DNA of 64,000 nt from Pardosa pseudoannulata (GCA_032207245.1 CM063500.1:78331625-78395624), one strand, 5' to 3'; positions 1 through 14,250 are shown, counted from the stretch's first letter. Notes: generated by a model not told the origin, from the letters alone. Translations and numbers: made by a program.

Positions 1-482
1 AGTTAATATCAAGTCTTACATGAAAAACTAAAAATTCATCTAGACTTAGTTAAATGAATAGCAAATACCTTATAACCAAACTTACAAATGGCTAAGAGGT
101 ATGATCGATTTTATTCAGTCTTAGCTTCTCAAGAGACACAATGCATTAAAATTCATTAATATAATTTCTTAGGATGATCTGACCTCATAATAGTATTTTG
201 CCCCTCAATCTCAGTTTTTGAACCATATGTTTCTAAGAGTGTAATCAGCAAAGATATGGAACATGCATTTGAGATGCCATAATGAAGATGAACTGAGGCA
301 ATTCCTAATCACCATCAGATAACAGAAATATATATATAATTTATTTGAAGATAAAAACATTCACACCATTGCCTCACGTATTTAGTGACAAAGTTGGGGC
401 ATTCAAGCAATAAATCACTGGAGGTTTCCATCACAATCAGTTACTTTACAGCTTTCACTATTATCTGTAAAGAAATTGGTTT
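1..482 (-). other. PMCA: PMCA 3' UTR, continuing beyond the window
   Basis: Sequence downstream of the stop codon in the direction of transcription. Minus-strand AATAAA hexamers are seen at 345-340 and 115-110, either of which could serve as a poly(A) signal. I cannot tell where cleavage occurs. No other open frame or structured element is evident. Confidence 0.6.
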
Positions 483-1007
483 TCAAATGCTGGTCTCATG
501 AATTTTAGTTGTTTCCAAGAGGTGGTAACCACGGGCAACTGGGCTTGTCACATTCGTCCTGTTGTTAGATGTGCTTGAAGAAGGTGACGACGAGTTGACA
601 GGCGTAATACTAGTTGTTGTAGTTGGGGAATTAGAAGGTGTTCCCTGGGTTGGATTTGTATTGCGATTATTGGATTGCATTGTTCGGATCATCAAGGGTG
701 CTGTCTCATGCACATCCCCATCTGTTGAGTGGTTCTGGGGAGGTGGCATTATGTACTGGGAGTTATTGTGGTTGCTATTCCGAACAGAGTTGTTAGTGAA
801 GACAGCATTTTTTTGGGAGTCAGCTATGTCATATGGGTAATCATTGGGTGATGGGGTTTTCACATCTTCATCAATGTAACTAATATCAGAAAGCTGCTTG
901 GGGTGACTACGAGAACTACGCAAGCTGTGTAAACTATGTAAGCTATGAACACTACGTCTTTCCTCCATGTCTTCCAACGTACTCTTAAAGGCTCTTACTA
1001 CTCGTAG
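483..1007 (-). CDS. PMCA: PMCA exon 20 (terminal): rest of calmodulin-binding domain, regulatory tail, PDZ ligand, stop
   Basis: A 525-nt coding part, phase 0 start, visible residues about 1092-1265, stop TGA at 485-483. LRVVRAFKSTLEDMEERR completes the calmodulin-binding segment. A His-Ser-Leu repeat (HSLHSLHSLRSSRS) and a long Ser/Thr/Asn/Pro-rich, probably disordered tail follow. The protein ends KIHETSI; vertebrate 'b' variants end ETSL or ETSV and bind PDZ proteins, so ETSI is a type I PDZ ligand by analogy. The acceptor is CTCCTTCCAACAG at 1009-1008. Many Ser/Thr residues could be phosphorylated, which is inference only. Confidence 0.96.
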   Translation of the reverse strand, partial: LRVVRAFKSTLEDMEERRSVHSLHSLHSLRSSRSHPKQLSDISYIDEDVKTPSPNDYPYDIADSQKNAVFTNNSVRNSNHNNSQYIMPPPQNHSTDGDVHETAPLMIRTMQSNNRNTNPTQGTPSNSPTTTTSITPVNSSSPSSSTSNNRTNVTSPVARGYHLLETTKIHETSI

Positions 1008-4000
1008 CTGTTGGAAGGAGAGAAAAAATATGGAAACATACATACAAAGAGCAATACAAAGAAAAAATAAATGCACATTCAAAGCAACTATATTATACTT
1101 ATTTGTTAGCATTAAAAATCAATATCTATAGCAAACATTTCTTAAGAACATGCTGGAGGATCAAAATAATACACAGGACATGAACTGAATGCACTACACA
1201 ATTAGAAATCTGTTTCGCTCCTACTTTGAATATGTTAATATATATAGGGGAAAAAGAAAACTTAATTTATTTTAATAGTACTATAAATCTTTGAGCATAA
1301 CCAGTAGATCATCTAAAATAATTTAGAAAGGTTTGGTTACCATAAACTTTAGTACAATAAAACAACTTTTTTTTTTTAAATATTAACAAACTATTGTAGT
1401 ACATTATAGGCATAAAATTACCATTACTCAAATATAATTTCATGCTTTTAATATACAAGAGCATTAAAACAATTAAAATGCAAAGATTATAGCCTTAACA
1501 TTTTATAAATAGAATAGTAATTTTCTAATGAAAAAAATTAAGAATACACTTTAAAATTTTTGTACTAAATAATATAAGTGCATGGAGTCATAGTACTATT
1601 GAATACTTTAAAAAATTTCCTAAACACAAAGGTTTATTTTCTTTATTTATTTTTTAAATAAAAGATTTAACAGTTCATGCCACTGTGAAAATACTTAGCA
1701 TGCTCCTTCTAAGTTACTCTTACTTTAAATTGTTCTTATTCTGACAAAACAGAAAATAAAACCAGCACTTTTATCATCTAATGGTCATGCAAATTGAATA
1801 AAATGTAAATGTTAATTAAAAAACTAACACGTCAGCAAGCAAAAAAGATAACGCAAAACATCAAATGTAATCATAAAAAGCATAACAGAACAAAAATGTT
1901 CTATTTTACAGTGACAAAAACTGCTCTACAAATTACAATGAAATTCATTTCTATTTGTACCAAATAAATTAACTTACGAAGTTTTATAACTGCAGAAAAA
2001 TTAAGATGAAAAAAAATTAAGTTAAGAATAAAATATAAAAAAGAATGATTTGTTAAACTATAGCTTCTAAAAATATAGAAAATATGACTTAAAGATATTG
2101 TACAAAGAAATATAATAATCATTTGATACCCAAGTATTCATGAAACACTGAAGCCACTAAAATAACTTTTAAAAATTTCCTGCTAAAGGCACTACTGAAA
2201 ATATTTAAAAATATATCATAAAAAACTCATTCAAAAATTAGAAGACATTCAGACAATTATTATTGACTTCTACATGAGAAATTGTATTTTATTTTGTTTT
2301 ATGAAGCTTACTTGAAAAAGTAAACAAATGAATCAGTGTAGGAAAAAAATAGGAATAAGTATAAAAAAGAAAAAAATTAGATGGAAGTAAGATATACTAG
2401 GCATATTTGCAAGAGTGCTGTTGAGCATTAAAAAAATGTATATTTTCCAGCAAAAGCATCTTGTTAGCTGAAACATAGAAGATGGATGCATTAAAGAATT
2501 TTTTTTCCTCCTTTACAAATTTTTCCCTACTGTTATTTTTAATCCACAGAAAGTTTATCTAGCTTCACATCATACATTTTTAAAAACTACTTTCATAAGT
2601 AATATTCTGATAATTCAAGTATTTGGGTTATTGACACATAGGTGAAAGTTATTCACAGGTTTAATTTTTAAGAAAATTAAATAATATAGATTAAAATTAG
2701 TAAAGACCCCAATTTTAACTATTTTAGCTTTCCTTATTGTGCCATATTATAAGCTAGTTAGGTTAATTTTATATTTTCATAGCAAGTACATTTTTTTCTT
2801 TAAAATGATTTTTTTAGGGGGAGGGGATCCGAATTTTCTGTATCAGAGACAAAAATTTATATATGTTTACATACTTCTTGACAATAAGATAATATTTTAA
2901 TTGATATATTTGGTAAGTTGGAATTGTCCTTTGATTCATTACTTTTCCCTTTGCCCCTAATGCTTTCAATCAGCATTGTTAATACTATCAGACCTTTCAT
3001 TGCTAGCTTAATGTATGTCCTGAGATTAGAATGTTCCTTGAACACTAGTTGGAAAAGTAATTCAACTATAATCTTATTCAGTTCATCATATATTAATTCC
3101 AACCTTTTATTTTAATCATTATGCCTTGGACTAGTTCAGATACTCTTTAATGTCTCTGAAATTTTCATTAATGTATGCCTAACTGTAACCATTAATCAAG
3201 CCCAAAATATTAAATACTTGTGTTGCATCTCACTAATTTTATTCTTCAAATTTAAGAAATTTGCTTTATTTCTCACTATGAAAACAACTGCTTTCTTAAA
3301 GTACAAATGTATGATAAATTGCAATAGTAATGCTCACTAATGCAAAAGATATCAGGTGGAATAAATCCCAGTGGTTTTAAAACTGGTGCATGAAACGTTA
3401 ACTAGAATATAATAGAATTACCCTCGCAAATGGAAGGAGCTATTTCTAAAAGAAGACATGTATAGTTATTTTTAGTGCATTGTATGATTTATATCGCAAG
3501 TAAACTTCAAAATAAACTTATTTTAGAGCATTTGTTATATGGCTATTACTAGCAATTAACAAATAAAAGACTGACCCTAATTTTGAACAATGGAAGAAAT
3601 AATTCATTTGCATTATGATACAAATGCTATTTGAAAGTTACTGCTATTTAGAAATGGCTTAATTCTGTACATACTTTTAAGATATTAAATAACGTGAAAA
3701 TTAATACAAAAGAAATGCTTTTGATGAGGACAATGTCTAATTTTTTTTTAATTACATAATTGTCCTGTATATCATTTTAATGACAAATTTTATTTAAAAA
3801 TCAAATAACAAACTTAAACTTTCAAGAAAATGTATTTTAGAGTGACCACGTGCTTATAAAGAAAATTCAAATTCATTACAAAGAGAAAGAAAATCTATAA
3901 CTTTCAATTGTTCAATTAATTTTAATTTAATACTTTAATGGAGTTATGATTTTAAAGAATGGAAACTACATATGCCACTTAAATCCAGTGTATCTGGATA

Positions 4001-7000
4001 AATTATTATTATGCAATCACTTGAAGTGCTCCAGTAAATTTTTGGCATTTTCAAATTATCAAATCTTAAAGATGCATACGATTTTAACCACATTCAACAT
4101 TATCACAACACCTAAGGGAATCTCAACAACTCATTCCAACTAAGAACATGCAATAAAGCTGACATAAATTAACAAAAAATATTTCCATGCATTACAAGTG
4201 CTCAATCTAGAAAGGAATGATGCAAACATGCAATTAAATTGCCTCTGGATTGTCAGAAAGAAATGCTATGCCTACATATATAAATGACACTAATGGGGAA
4301 CAAAATTGGAAGGGTGGGAAATAACAAAAAGGAAGACTAGCAATTAAAATTACTGTTCAGCAAAAGAAGCAGTATTACAAAACTTTTTCTGGCAGTCTTA
4401 CAAAAGTTTCAAAATAATCGGATTAAAAAAAAATATTGATAAGATGATTTCTGTATATTTTTTATTAGATAGTAGAAAAAAATGAATACATTAAACAATT
4501 CCTTTCATCCCTTACATATCTTAACAGTTACTTCTTAAAAATTTCAAAAGTGTATAAGAAATTTTAATCTACTCTTTTACAACACAGAAAATGCAAATAT
4601 TACTCTTAAAAATTTAGAAATTATCTCAACCTCTAAGGAATACTAATGCCAACATATGAAATCTATTATAAATATTCATCTTATATAGCTCATATCTTAG
4701 TTATATCTTGCTTTCAAAAGCAAAATTAATTTCTATAACACTTTTAGTAAATGGCAATAAAAAAATATTTTAAATGTGATAATCGGAATAAATTACTTCG
4801 CAACTTAAAACAGAACCCATGGTCTTTTTGAACCATACTATAACAAAAATTCAATTTTGAATACAAATTAATCAAATGGCGATATTTAGTAACGGCTATG
4901 ATTGTTATTTCCAATACTAAAATTGGTTGTTTAATCAGTTATTTGTTTTTTTAACTTTCAAGAGACATCTACACTGCTTTCTGACAGGCAAATAAAAAGA
5001 GGAAGACAAGTGAAAGAAGACAAAGTGTTTGAGCAATTGTTGAATGTTATATTTAAAGAGCAACTGTGTGAGAAAAGGGCTTGAGGCAGGATGGAACAGT
5101 GTAGTGTGTGTCTGAAGCCTGGCAACTGTGCAGGGAGTGTTTCAAAAAGTTCTGATGCAGAGCAGTAGACTAGAGGCAGCAACTTCCTTGTAGACTTCCT
5201 TGCAGATTCACCATGGTATATACATACACACATAATATAGTAATGGATAATATTAAAAATTAACCAAAACATATTTTGAAATCACTTACACAATATCCAC
5301 AAACTTCAACAAAAAAACCCCAAAAACCTTCTAACATTTTATTTTAGGTGAATTTTAAAAACTGAGAAGTTAGTTAATATATTCCGATGCTTAATATAAA
5401 GAATAATACATCTCAAGGTTGTTAACAGCAGCACAGAAAATATAAAAGCGAAAAAAAGAATCATGGTATACGACAGTTTCTTAGTCTCAATATTATACAA
5501 ATTCAAAATGGTAGAAGTTCACTAAAAAGCACCCAGATATAAAATACAAAATTCAACTTTCTCATTTTAGAAGACCTTTATATATTTTACAGCCCACAAA
5601 TTTTATCAAACTTCACAAAGTGGTAATAAAGTTAAAAAAAAAACTACATATTTTATATGAAATTATATTTAGAGCTATTTATTACAGATTAGGAGTTGAA
5701 TTATTAAAAAATATATAGAACAATAATGATTTCATTTGACACATTTTTTATTTGTGGTAAAGTCATAACATGACTAAAAATTTCTTCTGAGAAAGAGTAA
5801 CTACATTTAAACCGAACAAACGATAACCCTTAAGTATGATTGAAACCTGGAAATTCAAACATTACAATAATTTGAAACAAATATACCATGAACTTTTTAC
5901 AACAATCTATTTAGATTTAAAAAAATACATACTACTTATAGAAAAAGAAAAAATATTTCTTAAATTGTCAAAAATTTTAAAAGAATATTACAAAAATAAT
6001 CTATTTTCTAGATATATCAAAATAAAAAATATGTATATAAAATACGGTAAAAAATGAAATTTAAGAAAAATGAAATTTGAGATTACAGCAATTCATTCTT
6101 CAGATATTCTCCCAGCTCAATTTAATTAAATCTTACCTTATATAACAAGCAGAAATCTTACCAGTTTAAATACTATTTGATTTTTGAAAAGCTATTTTTT
6201 CTTTTCACATTAAGCAACATGGTAAAAGCAGCTTAATATATAACAAAATATATGTAAATAAATCTAACAAAGCTTAATAAACATGCAGACTCTTGCTCAA
6301 GAAATGTAAGATTTAAAAAATACTTATTATAGTGAAGGAAAGGAAAAGCATGCAATTTATGGCATTCTATAATTAACATACTTGTTTCAATATAGGTCAT
6401 CATTATATCTTTCTTTAAAAGGAAATACACTTTTACATCTGATCCTTAATAAATAGTCAAGCAAACATTTACAAAACTTACATAATAACAACTTATTTTG
6501 TAATTTTAAACAGCAATATCACAAATTTGTTTTTTAAAATGTGCACTTAAATGGATAAATAAAAACTAAAGCGTGAAAAAGCTTTAATAAACCTGATCAT
6601 GCATAACACTTTTATAATTCATGCAGAATTTGTTACTTTTTCATAACATTTAAAAAAGAGGCACTTTCAGTATATTACACTATATATAAAAAGGATAAAA
6701 ATTACATCTTGAAACACGAAGAATTCATAGAAAGAAGAGATAATGTTAGAGAGTTTGACAATTGAACAAACTTAATTTTAAGAGAAGAAAAAGCCTTGAG
6801 CAATGAAACATTCTCCCAAATAATAAAAAAAAAAGTCTTATGAATATCCATACAGCACAAGTAACCATATCTTTATATTACATCTATATATTACAGGTTT
6901 TAATGATAGTAATACAATCTATATATAACTTTCTTACTAAGAAATAATTCAATTTAAAATATTTACTGCTGTTCTTTAACATAATTTGAATAATCTATAC

Positions 7001-7980
7001 CATATATGAAAATAATATAAATTAAATGTATGTCATGGTACTGATTAATAAACTTAGCTGATGCACAATTACTGGTGCTTAATTTTGAACTGTTAGTTAA
7101 ATTGCTTTAACAAAGTGAAAAATATATGCATAATCTTAAGTAAAAATATGACTGTAAAACACTGAGAATAATATTCAGCATATTTTTTATTTTGCATTGA
7201 GGTTAATAATTAAAGTAGAGATACTATAATACTATTATAAGACTTCACTAAGCAGTACTGCATTTACATACAACAAAATATACTCTCGTAAAAATTTCTT
7301 TCTCATAAATGTCATCTTATGATGCTTAAAATGAAGATTTTTTTGGAAATAATTAATATAAATGCCTCATATAATGACATACCCTCCAACATTGTTTCCT
7401 AAACAAACCAAAATACTTAATAGTGTCCCATTATGCACAAATTAAATGCTGTCATGATGCAGGTGCATACCTAAGCAAAGGAATGAAGGGCCTAAGTCCT
7501 CACTAAGTCCATAAGCATTATGTTCACCATCACAAAGGATGAAAAACAATTTCAAAAATACAAAAGAGCAAGAATGTTGTTTGCTTTATTACATAATTAT
7601 GGAAATATTGAAATAAATGTAAATGATGTAACCATTCAAATGATTAATAAATGAAAATAATTTAACTGATATTTCAAGTTTAAATACATTTTCTGCTTTG
7701 TATGACTTAGTATAACATTCAGCTTTCTGAAATGGTCATGCTTTAGTATGTTTAGCCCCTTTCAAGTCGAAATCCTGGGAATGCACCTGTCATGATGTGT
7801 AGGGTAGTAACAATATACGATTAATTTACTAATATCTTAATTTTAAACTATAAGTACTTATAAACTATATTATTCTTATAATATAAATACATGTTAACAA
7901 AAACACTTTGATAATTTTAAAACCCATCACCAAAATCTGCATAATTGTTTTTCTTTTAAATATTAGCTAAATTTCTAGAA

Positions 7981-8463
7981 CAGGGATGGCATAACTCCGG
8001 CCCGCCGGAAGGTTTTATCCGGCCCGCAGATAGAATTTTAAGTTGTCGGTCCGAGATAAATTAAAAGAAATATATATTTATACATTATATATCCATCTCC
8101 TTTTCTACTTTGTTTAAATATTATATCCCAAATTTATTATCTCAAGCCCAGAAGATCAGCAGTATATTTGCTTCTTATATGTGAACAAGTGTTTCAACTT
8201 TGAGCCTTAGAAAGAATAAATTTCAGAAGTAGACTGACAGATGAGCATTTAGCATCGTTCTTTAAAATCAGTACATCTCACTTCGAACCTCAGTATAAGG
8301 AACTTTTAAAAATGAAATCAAAATTTCATTCATCTCATTAATGTATTTAAACTGTTAGGTACTTGTATATTGTTTTTAAAATTTTAGAAAAATTTATCTT
8401 GGCCCGCCAAACTTATTTTCTTTTGATTTTTGGACCGTGGCTGAAAAAGTTTGTGCATCCCTG
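7981..8463. mobile_element. hAT-type MITE with perfect 8-bp target duplication
   Basis: The element starts CAGGGATGGCATAAC and ends GTTTGTGCATCCCTG; reversed, the end reads CAGGGATGCACAAAC, so the first 8 bases form an exact inverted repeat. Both sides carry TTCTAGAA (7973-7980 and 8464-8471), an 8-bp duplication typical of hAT. Both ends share a GGCCCGCC/GGCCCGCCGG subterminal motif. No coding capacity remains in 483 bp. Confidence 0.9.
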
Positions 8464-9903
8464 TTCTAGAATATCTATCTTTAAAATCATTAATGAACAG
8501 GTAAAAAGTATTTTGGAAAAAAGAAAATTTTAATATAGAGTAACATTAAACTGAATGCAATATGAATTTGAGAAAATTTTTTTTGCAAAAATTTGTAAGC
8601 AAATATGTATTTGTTCATGCAGTTCTAACAAAAAATTACGAAAATAATGACCCTATTATAATTTCTTAATAGCCCAAGATATTTAAGTTCGATTAAATAA
8701 TAAAATATATACAAAATATACTGATTAGAAAAGATAAATCTACACATTATAATGCTGTTTATGTATTTTGGGAAAATATACTACAAAAATAGTGATTTTT
8801 TCACTGATATATAATTAGTAATCACTTCCATAATTCTGTTAACCTTACATAATCTTAGAGATAATCTATAGTAGTTAGAAGGTATATAATGGGTGACATG
8901 GCCTATTCAGAGCTTTTATTGTCATCTAAATATAGCTCATGTAGCAGCAAGTGTTAAAATACCAATGTAAGGTATAGATAAAAAAATCTGTCATGCTATA
9001 GAAGATAACCTAAAGAAACTTCTTTTAAGGGTATCAGAAAAATCTGTAAATAAATATGTACAGTAATGGGTATAATATTTTTCCGACTACAAAAGAAAAT
9101 GTTTATGAAAAAAAAATTACTGTACAATGCAACATAGAAGATTACTTTGCAAAATTTTCATTTTCAAGTAATTTGAATACGATAGTGCTGTATTGGATAT
9201 TCTAAGTCTATAACTGAAAAAAATATGCTTGATCATAAAATTATATAATGCATAAAAAACCCAACATTAATAAAACAACTGGAAGTAAGCTATATATACA
9301 GTTAAAATATTAAGGTTTTATAAAAATATTAAGGTTTTCCATACTTTAAGATTAAAATTATCTTTACCAATTACTATTAACGCTAATAATTAATGCTATT
9401 AAATAATATTTAAATAAACAAGCATGTGAATTAAAATATTAAGAAAAGGTCGAATAAATGATACAATAACCAATAGAAGTAACAAATGTTAAGCAAATAA
9501 AGTATTATAAATTAGATAACTAATATTTAAATAATATGCTTAATAGCAATTATACATTAATGAAATTAATATTTCATTTAATATTCATTCAGAAGGTATA
9601 TAATTTTACAGAAGAAGAAATTTTCATATTCAAAACCCTCCCAGTTGAATATAATTAGCTTAAAATATATAGGAAAAATGTAGCATAAAGCAGTATTCAA
9701 AAACGTAACAGCAGTGCCAAAATCATTTTTGTTAATACTCTTATTAAACATTCATGTTTATCCTCAAAACTTTTAATTCCTGATACAATCTTATTAAAAA
9801 GAAAACTCAAGTACGAATTGTTAAAATTTTCAAAAAATGCTTTAAGATGAACTTATTATGATAATACAAAATAATAAACCAATTTCAATGGTATACAAAA
9901 GGT

Positions 9904-9928
9904 AAAAAAAAAAAAAAAAAAAAAAAAA
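9904..9928. repeat. Poly(A) run of 25
   Basis: An uninterrupted run of 25 A followed by A-rich sequence. It may be the tail of an old retroposed sequence, but no recognisable body adjoins it. Confidence 0.9.
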
Positions 9929-11459
9929 GAAAGAAAACAGTTTTTAAAAAATTCCATTCACCTTCTTTTCAAACAATTTTTTCCACCCTTTCTCCCTGAT
10001 GGATGCACATTCTAACACACATTTGTAGTTCATTTAAATCTATTAAAAAGCTAACAAATCTAATTGACTAATGTAACATATTAAGGAATAGAAAATTCTT
10101 GTTATAATTGCACCATTCATAATTACTTTTCTAAAACAATGCATATAGTATAAGTGTGCATTATAGGTATAAGTGACCACATCAATAGTACAAAAATGTC
10201 TTTGAAATATATAACTTATATTCTATTAAATGCTTTTTATCAAAAGGTTTTTAAAAAACTTTTTCTTCACAAAATTTACATTAAGCTAAAAATATATAGT
10301 TTAACAGGGCTGCAATTTAAGCCCAACAAGTGGTTGAGATAAAAATGAGAACCACTATGGTAGGCTACATCTTATTATTGGTACCTAGAGATTTACATAT
10401 ACTACAATAACAAAATATTTATCTGCTTGCTTACACATGTATACACATATATATCATCCAAATCTTAATATTAAAATATTTTACTTGATTTTAAATAAAT
10501 TTGGCAAGTATGTTTTTTAGAAATCATAAAATAATCATAAGGACATAAATGAATTAGATATTCGTCTAAATGTTATTTAATTAGATATAAGATTAACTCA
10601 CTCATATAATATAGAACAAATAAAAACAATACAAAGGTTATCAAAAATTACCACTCTTGAAAAATAACAGTAAAATTTGGTACTTTACTTAAAAAAAGAT
10701 AAAGTTCCAAACTAAATCACAAAATAAAAAACATAAGCTAAACTTTATTACAAACACATATGTACAGAATTTTAATATCTATGGTTATTTGAAAAAAGGG
10801 ACTGAAACAAACATGATGTTTTATAATACCTTATTGCATATTAATATAATAATAAAAATAACATGGGTATCACAGTTCAAAATTTAAAACATTTATAGCA
10901 CTTTAAATATAACTAAAGTTATAACTGGAAAACTCGATGAATATAAGATCAAATATATTACATTTATAAATTTACTTCTAGAGATAAAAAAGCTATTTGA
11001 AAATGGCTATTTTATTCATTAAAAAGAAGAAAAATATAAAACATTCAAAATAAGGACTAAAACTATTACAGTTTCAAAGATTCAAATTTTATGAATCACT
11101 GCTCTACGATCTAAAATAAAGATTTAATACTACAGGAACCTATTCACACAGAACACCCACCTTTGCAACATTAAGAATCTGCAGTACAAAAATAATTCAG
11201 TAAAGAAAATCATATCAAATATTTTTAAAAAATTATAACAGTTGAGATTTAATGTGCAATAATTTTTCTCAATTAAAAATAATTAACTTTGCTAGAAAAC
11301 AAACACAACTTGTGCTCAAATCTGGCTTTACAAAATCATATTTTGGCACCATGACACAAGTCTAGACTGTTATTCTATGTGAAGAGGTTAACTATTACCA
11401 CTATATAAAGTTAATACAGAAATTAATCTGAAAATGGAATAAAAAAAAAGATAACAGAC

Positions 11460-11750
11460 CTGAGTTTGTAATCTTGTGAGGCCTCTTATCCATAATATCT
11501 GCCCTGTCCTCTTGACATCTTGTGAAAGGGAGCCACTGCTGCCATCTTCAACTAATGACACATTACCTGCCATCTCTTCAGGAGGCCCAGAGCCCCAGGT
11601 GAAAGTCTTTGGGATACGCTTGGTGGGAATGGTGGTAATCAACTGCCCCCACACCAAGGTACCACAACCAAGGAAAATACACCAGAGCCATTGATCAATG
11701 GTAAGTGTAGCAGTAGAAAATGCATAGCCTCCATATTGGACAATAACAAT
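11460..11750 (-). CDS. PMCA: PMCA exon 19: TM9-TM10 and first half of calmodulin-binding domain
   Basis: A 291-nt exon, phase 0 to 0, visible residues about 995-1091. It has IVIVQYGGYAFSTATL, the TM10 block DQWLWCIFLGCGTLVWGQLI and the cytosolic IPTKRIPKTF. After an acidic/Ser linker (VSLVEDGSSGSLSQ) it ends with RTGQILWIRGLTRLQTQ, the anchor half of the calmodulin-binding helix with its key Trp. The exon break after TQ is at the position of vertebrate splice site C. Donor CAG|GTCTGT. It has visibly higher GC than the surrounding intron. Confidence 0.97.
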
Positions 11751-12096
11751 CTAGTAAAAAACAAAAAAACTTCAACATTTATGCTTGGTAAATATATGTA
11801 ATAATATTTTCACTAAAAACTAACTAAATTATAATTGTATTTCAAAATAAATATCTTGAGATGTCTGTTTCTCTTCTAATTGTAGTAGCCTTGGCAATTC
11901 TGCATAGACCAAAATTAATTCCTGCTTAGATCGATTATTCTTATTATAAGTACATTACATAATGTAGTTTCACTTCTAACACATCATCATGTGATTAATA
12001 TTTTAACACATTTAGCACCTAGACTAAATGCACAGGTGCTAAGGGAAACCCCACAAGAAAACTAGTGCAATTAAATTTCTTTTATTGAAGTTATTT

Positions 12097-12273
12097 GGGT
12101 TTGGTTTGGCTTGGAGTGCTACAGTCTACTTTTTGCAACACGAAAGCTAACAAAACTAGGACCTACAACTTAAAGCCAATTCTAAACGGCTACAAACATC
12201 CATGCCACAGTGGGATTCGAACCCACGAACTCTGGTACCGAAGGCCATCACCCAAACCTAATTGGCCATTGTT
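12097..12273 (-). mobile_element. tRNA-derived SINE, copy 1
   Basis: On the minus strand it carries a pol III B box (GGTTCGAATCC, from the + strand GGATTCGAACC) near 12212-12222, and a body ending in the complement of a TTTGGTTTGG tail. It is flanked by an 11-bp direct repeat, TGAAGTTATTT, at 12086-12096 and 12274-12284. It shares its whole length with copies at 50699 and 54183. The A-box region is degraded, so this is an older copy. Confidence 0.88.
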
Positions 12274-13557
12274 CTGAAGTTATTTTGGATAAAATGGAAC
12301 TATATACAAAGATTCCCAGGTTGGAGCTCTTCTACTGCAGATATCAGATGTTCATTGACCCATTCTTCTTCTGCAGTTTATCATTGAAATGGAGCTGATT
12401 GCTTCCTAATATTTTTCTAGCAACTTGGACACAAAAGGAAAAAAAAAACCCTTCTCTTCTTAGATTTTGACCCTCTAATAATCAGGACTTGGGTTATAGC
12501 CTAAGTCTGAAAAAACTAAGTTGCCTGGCAACTTGTATCAAAACCTTTATCTTTCTAAACACGTCACTCTCTCAGCAATCTGAGTTCCAAAAATCTCTGA
12601 GTACCACTAGTTGTGCTCCCGCTGTGATGTCAGATGAGCATGACATCACCGATTTCATGGATGGCCTTCATTCGTTGGGGAGTTTAGGTGTCTTGATATT
12701 AATTTGTATCGACCAGCCATCAGGGATGTGACAGCCATTATATTATGTCAAGAAACAAATTAATATTATAAATTATATATTTATATTATAAATTAATTTG
12801 TAAACCTAGGCTTAATATTGTGTCATTCCTGCTGGATAACAAGTAGGCCATTATAGTTCAAGACGTGTGTGTGGAACTCTACAATATTAACACTCATTGG
12901 CTGGCTTACTAGTGTCCTGCACCTCTATAAAAACCCTTGTTACCTGTTTACATAAGTGCCACAGACAAGATGTCTCAACTATACTATTTCTAATTCGAAA
13001 TTTTGATCTCATCTTTAATAGCCTATGACTGCACTGTATCCAGCATGGATATCATTTTCCAGTTGTGGCAAGTTGAAAACACTCATTACATACATATAAA
13101 TATAAATCTATAAAATTACAAATATAAATTTTGTAACTATTTATATACCTTATTACACATGCAGAACATACTTTATACTTCATTATATAAAGTAAAGAAA
13201 GTCATGTAATTAGCAAAAATTTTGGTGTCCTTATTTTAAAGGATATACCCATTTTGATTGTTATTAATTTTATCATTATGTCAACATATAAGAAAACTAT
13301 AAAACTTAAAATATTCATTTTGACTAGTTTTGATGGGATGCATGTAATTGCATAAATACATATGTCACATAAGTAAAAAATAATTGGATGTAGAGTGTTG
13401 AAACTCGATATTATTTCTTTGGTTGAGTAAATACACCTTATATTTTTTAATCAAATTTAAAAGACAATACATTTACATATATTAAAAGTATGTAATTTTT
13501 TTTAGACCAGCTAATTTAAAACAGTAGGATAGTCTTCAGGTTTTGTATGGCTTAGGG

Positions 13558-14250
13558 CAGACATCAGCAAGTTTTTCTGATTGCAGGTTCAAAATCAATC
13601 AAAATAAGAGTGTTAAGATCTTTTAGCTCACTTGTATTTCCACTTTAAAATAGTCATAAAGACAACAGCAGCATTAAAAAATAGGACAAAAACATAAAAA
13701 TGAAAAATTAACTATTAATCAACTAAAATCAAACATAACTCAAAGAACTATACAAAAACATTCTCTATCCATTGGCTACAACCATGGATACTATTGTTTA
13801 ACTCGAAATTGGATATTGGATAATGCCATTGGCATTCTCTATCCATGATTTCATTCTTGACAGTCTTTCATACTTGTTACTTGTTGTCTGGTGTTGTTGG
13901 GAGGGTTTGGGCTACTATTAAATGACCACAGAAGGTTGAAATTAAATACCTATATTGATACAGCAACACTTCTATTGAGTAAGATGTTTATTACTTTTAT
14001 TTTCTTCCCTTAATACCTGCATTTAATCATTCATATGTATATGCGTATACAGGGAACAGTAAAAATCACTCCATGTATAAGACTCACCTCACCTTTTGTC
14101 CTAATATTTAAAAAAAAATGTTATACACAAGTAAATACTAGTTATACTTATTTTTATAAGTTACTCTATATTTTTAAAACTCAAGAGGTCACTTGAAATT
14201 ATCAAATGGGTCACTTGGTGACCCGCAGATTATGTGTTGCTAATGGCTTG
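13558..14250. mobile_element. hAT-like MITE, family X copy 1
   Basis: The ends read CAGACATCAGCAAG and TTGCTAATGGCTTG, imperfect inverted repeats. Internal blocks (ACTTTAAAATAGTCATAAA and GGTCACTTGAAATT with CAAATGGGT) recur in the same order at 24786-25235, which defines a family. The flanks share CTTAG but not a full 8-bp duplication, so the exact ends are uncertain. No transposase remains. Confidence 0.7.

Larger units (their letters stand above)
1008..11459 (-). other. PMCA intron between exons 19 and 20 (10.5 kb)
   Basis: A long AT-rich intron splitting the calmodulin-binding domain. It holds one hAT MITE (7981-8463) and a 25-nt poly(A) run (9904-9928). A slightly GC-richer patch at about 4970-5220 has no usable splice-site pair in frame. 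I saw no convincing alternative C-terminal exon such as the vertebrate site C cassette, though a weak one could hide in sequence of this composition. Confidence 0.7.

Noticed and set aside
562..840. Plus-strand open frame opposite the last exon
   Set aside because: A shadow of the Ser/Thr/Asn-rich PMCA tail; no splice or coding support on the plus strand.
4958..5272. GC-richer patch considered as an alternative C-terminal exon (site C)
   Set aside because: No acceptor/donor pair in phase 0, no similarity to the calmodulin-binding continuation (such as VVxAF), and the translation is not PMCA-like.
12197..12273. tRNA gene suggested by the TTCGAA motif
   Set aside because: The sequence continues into a shared non-tRNA body and has target duplications, so it is a SINE head. 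The same holds for the 50699 and 54183 copies, whose heads do not fold into a full tRNA with an obvious anticodon.
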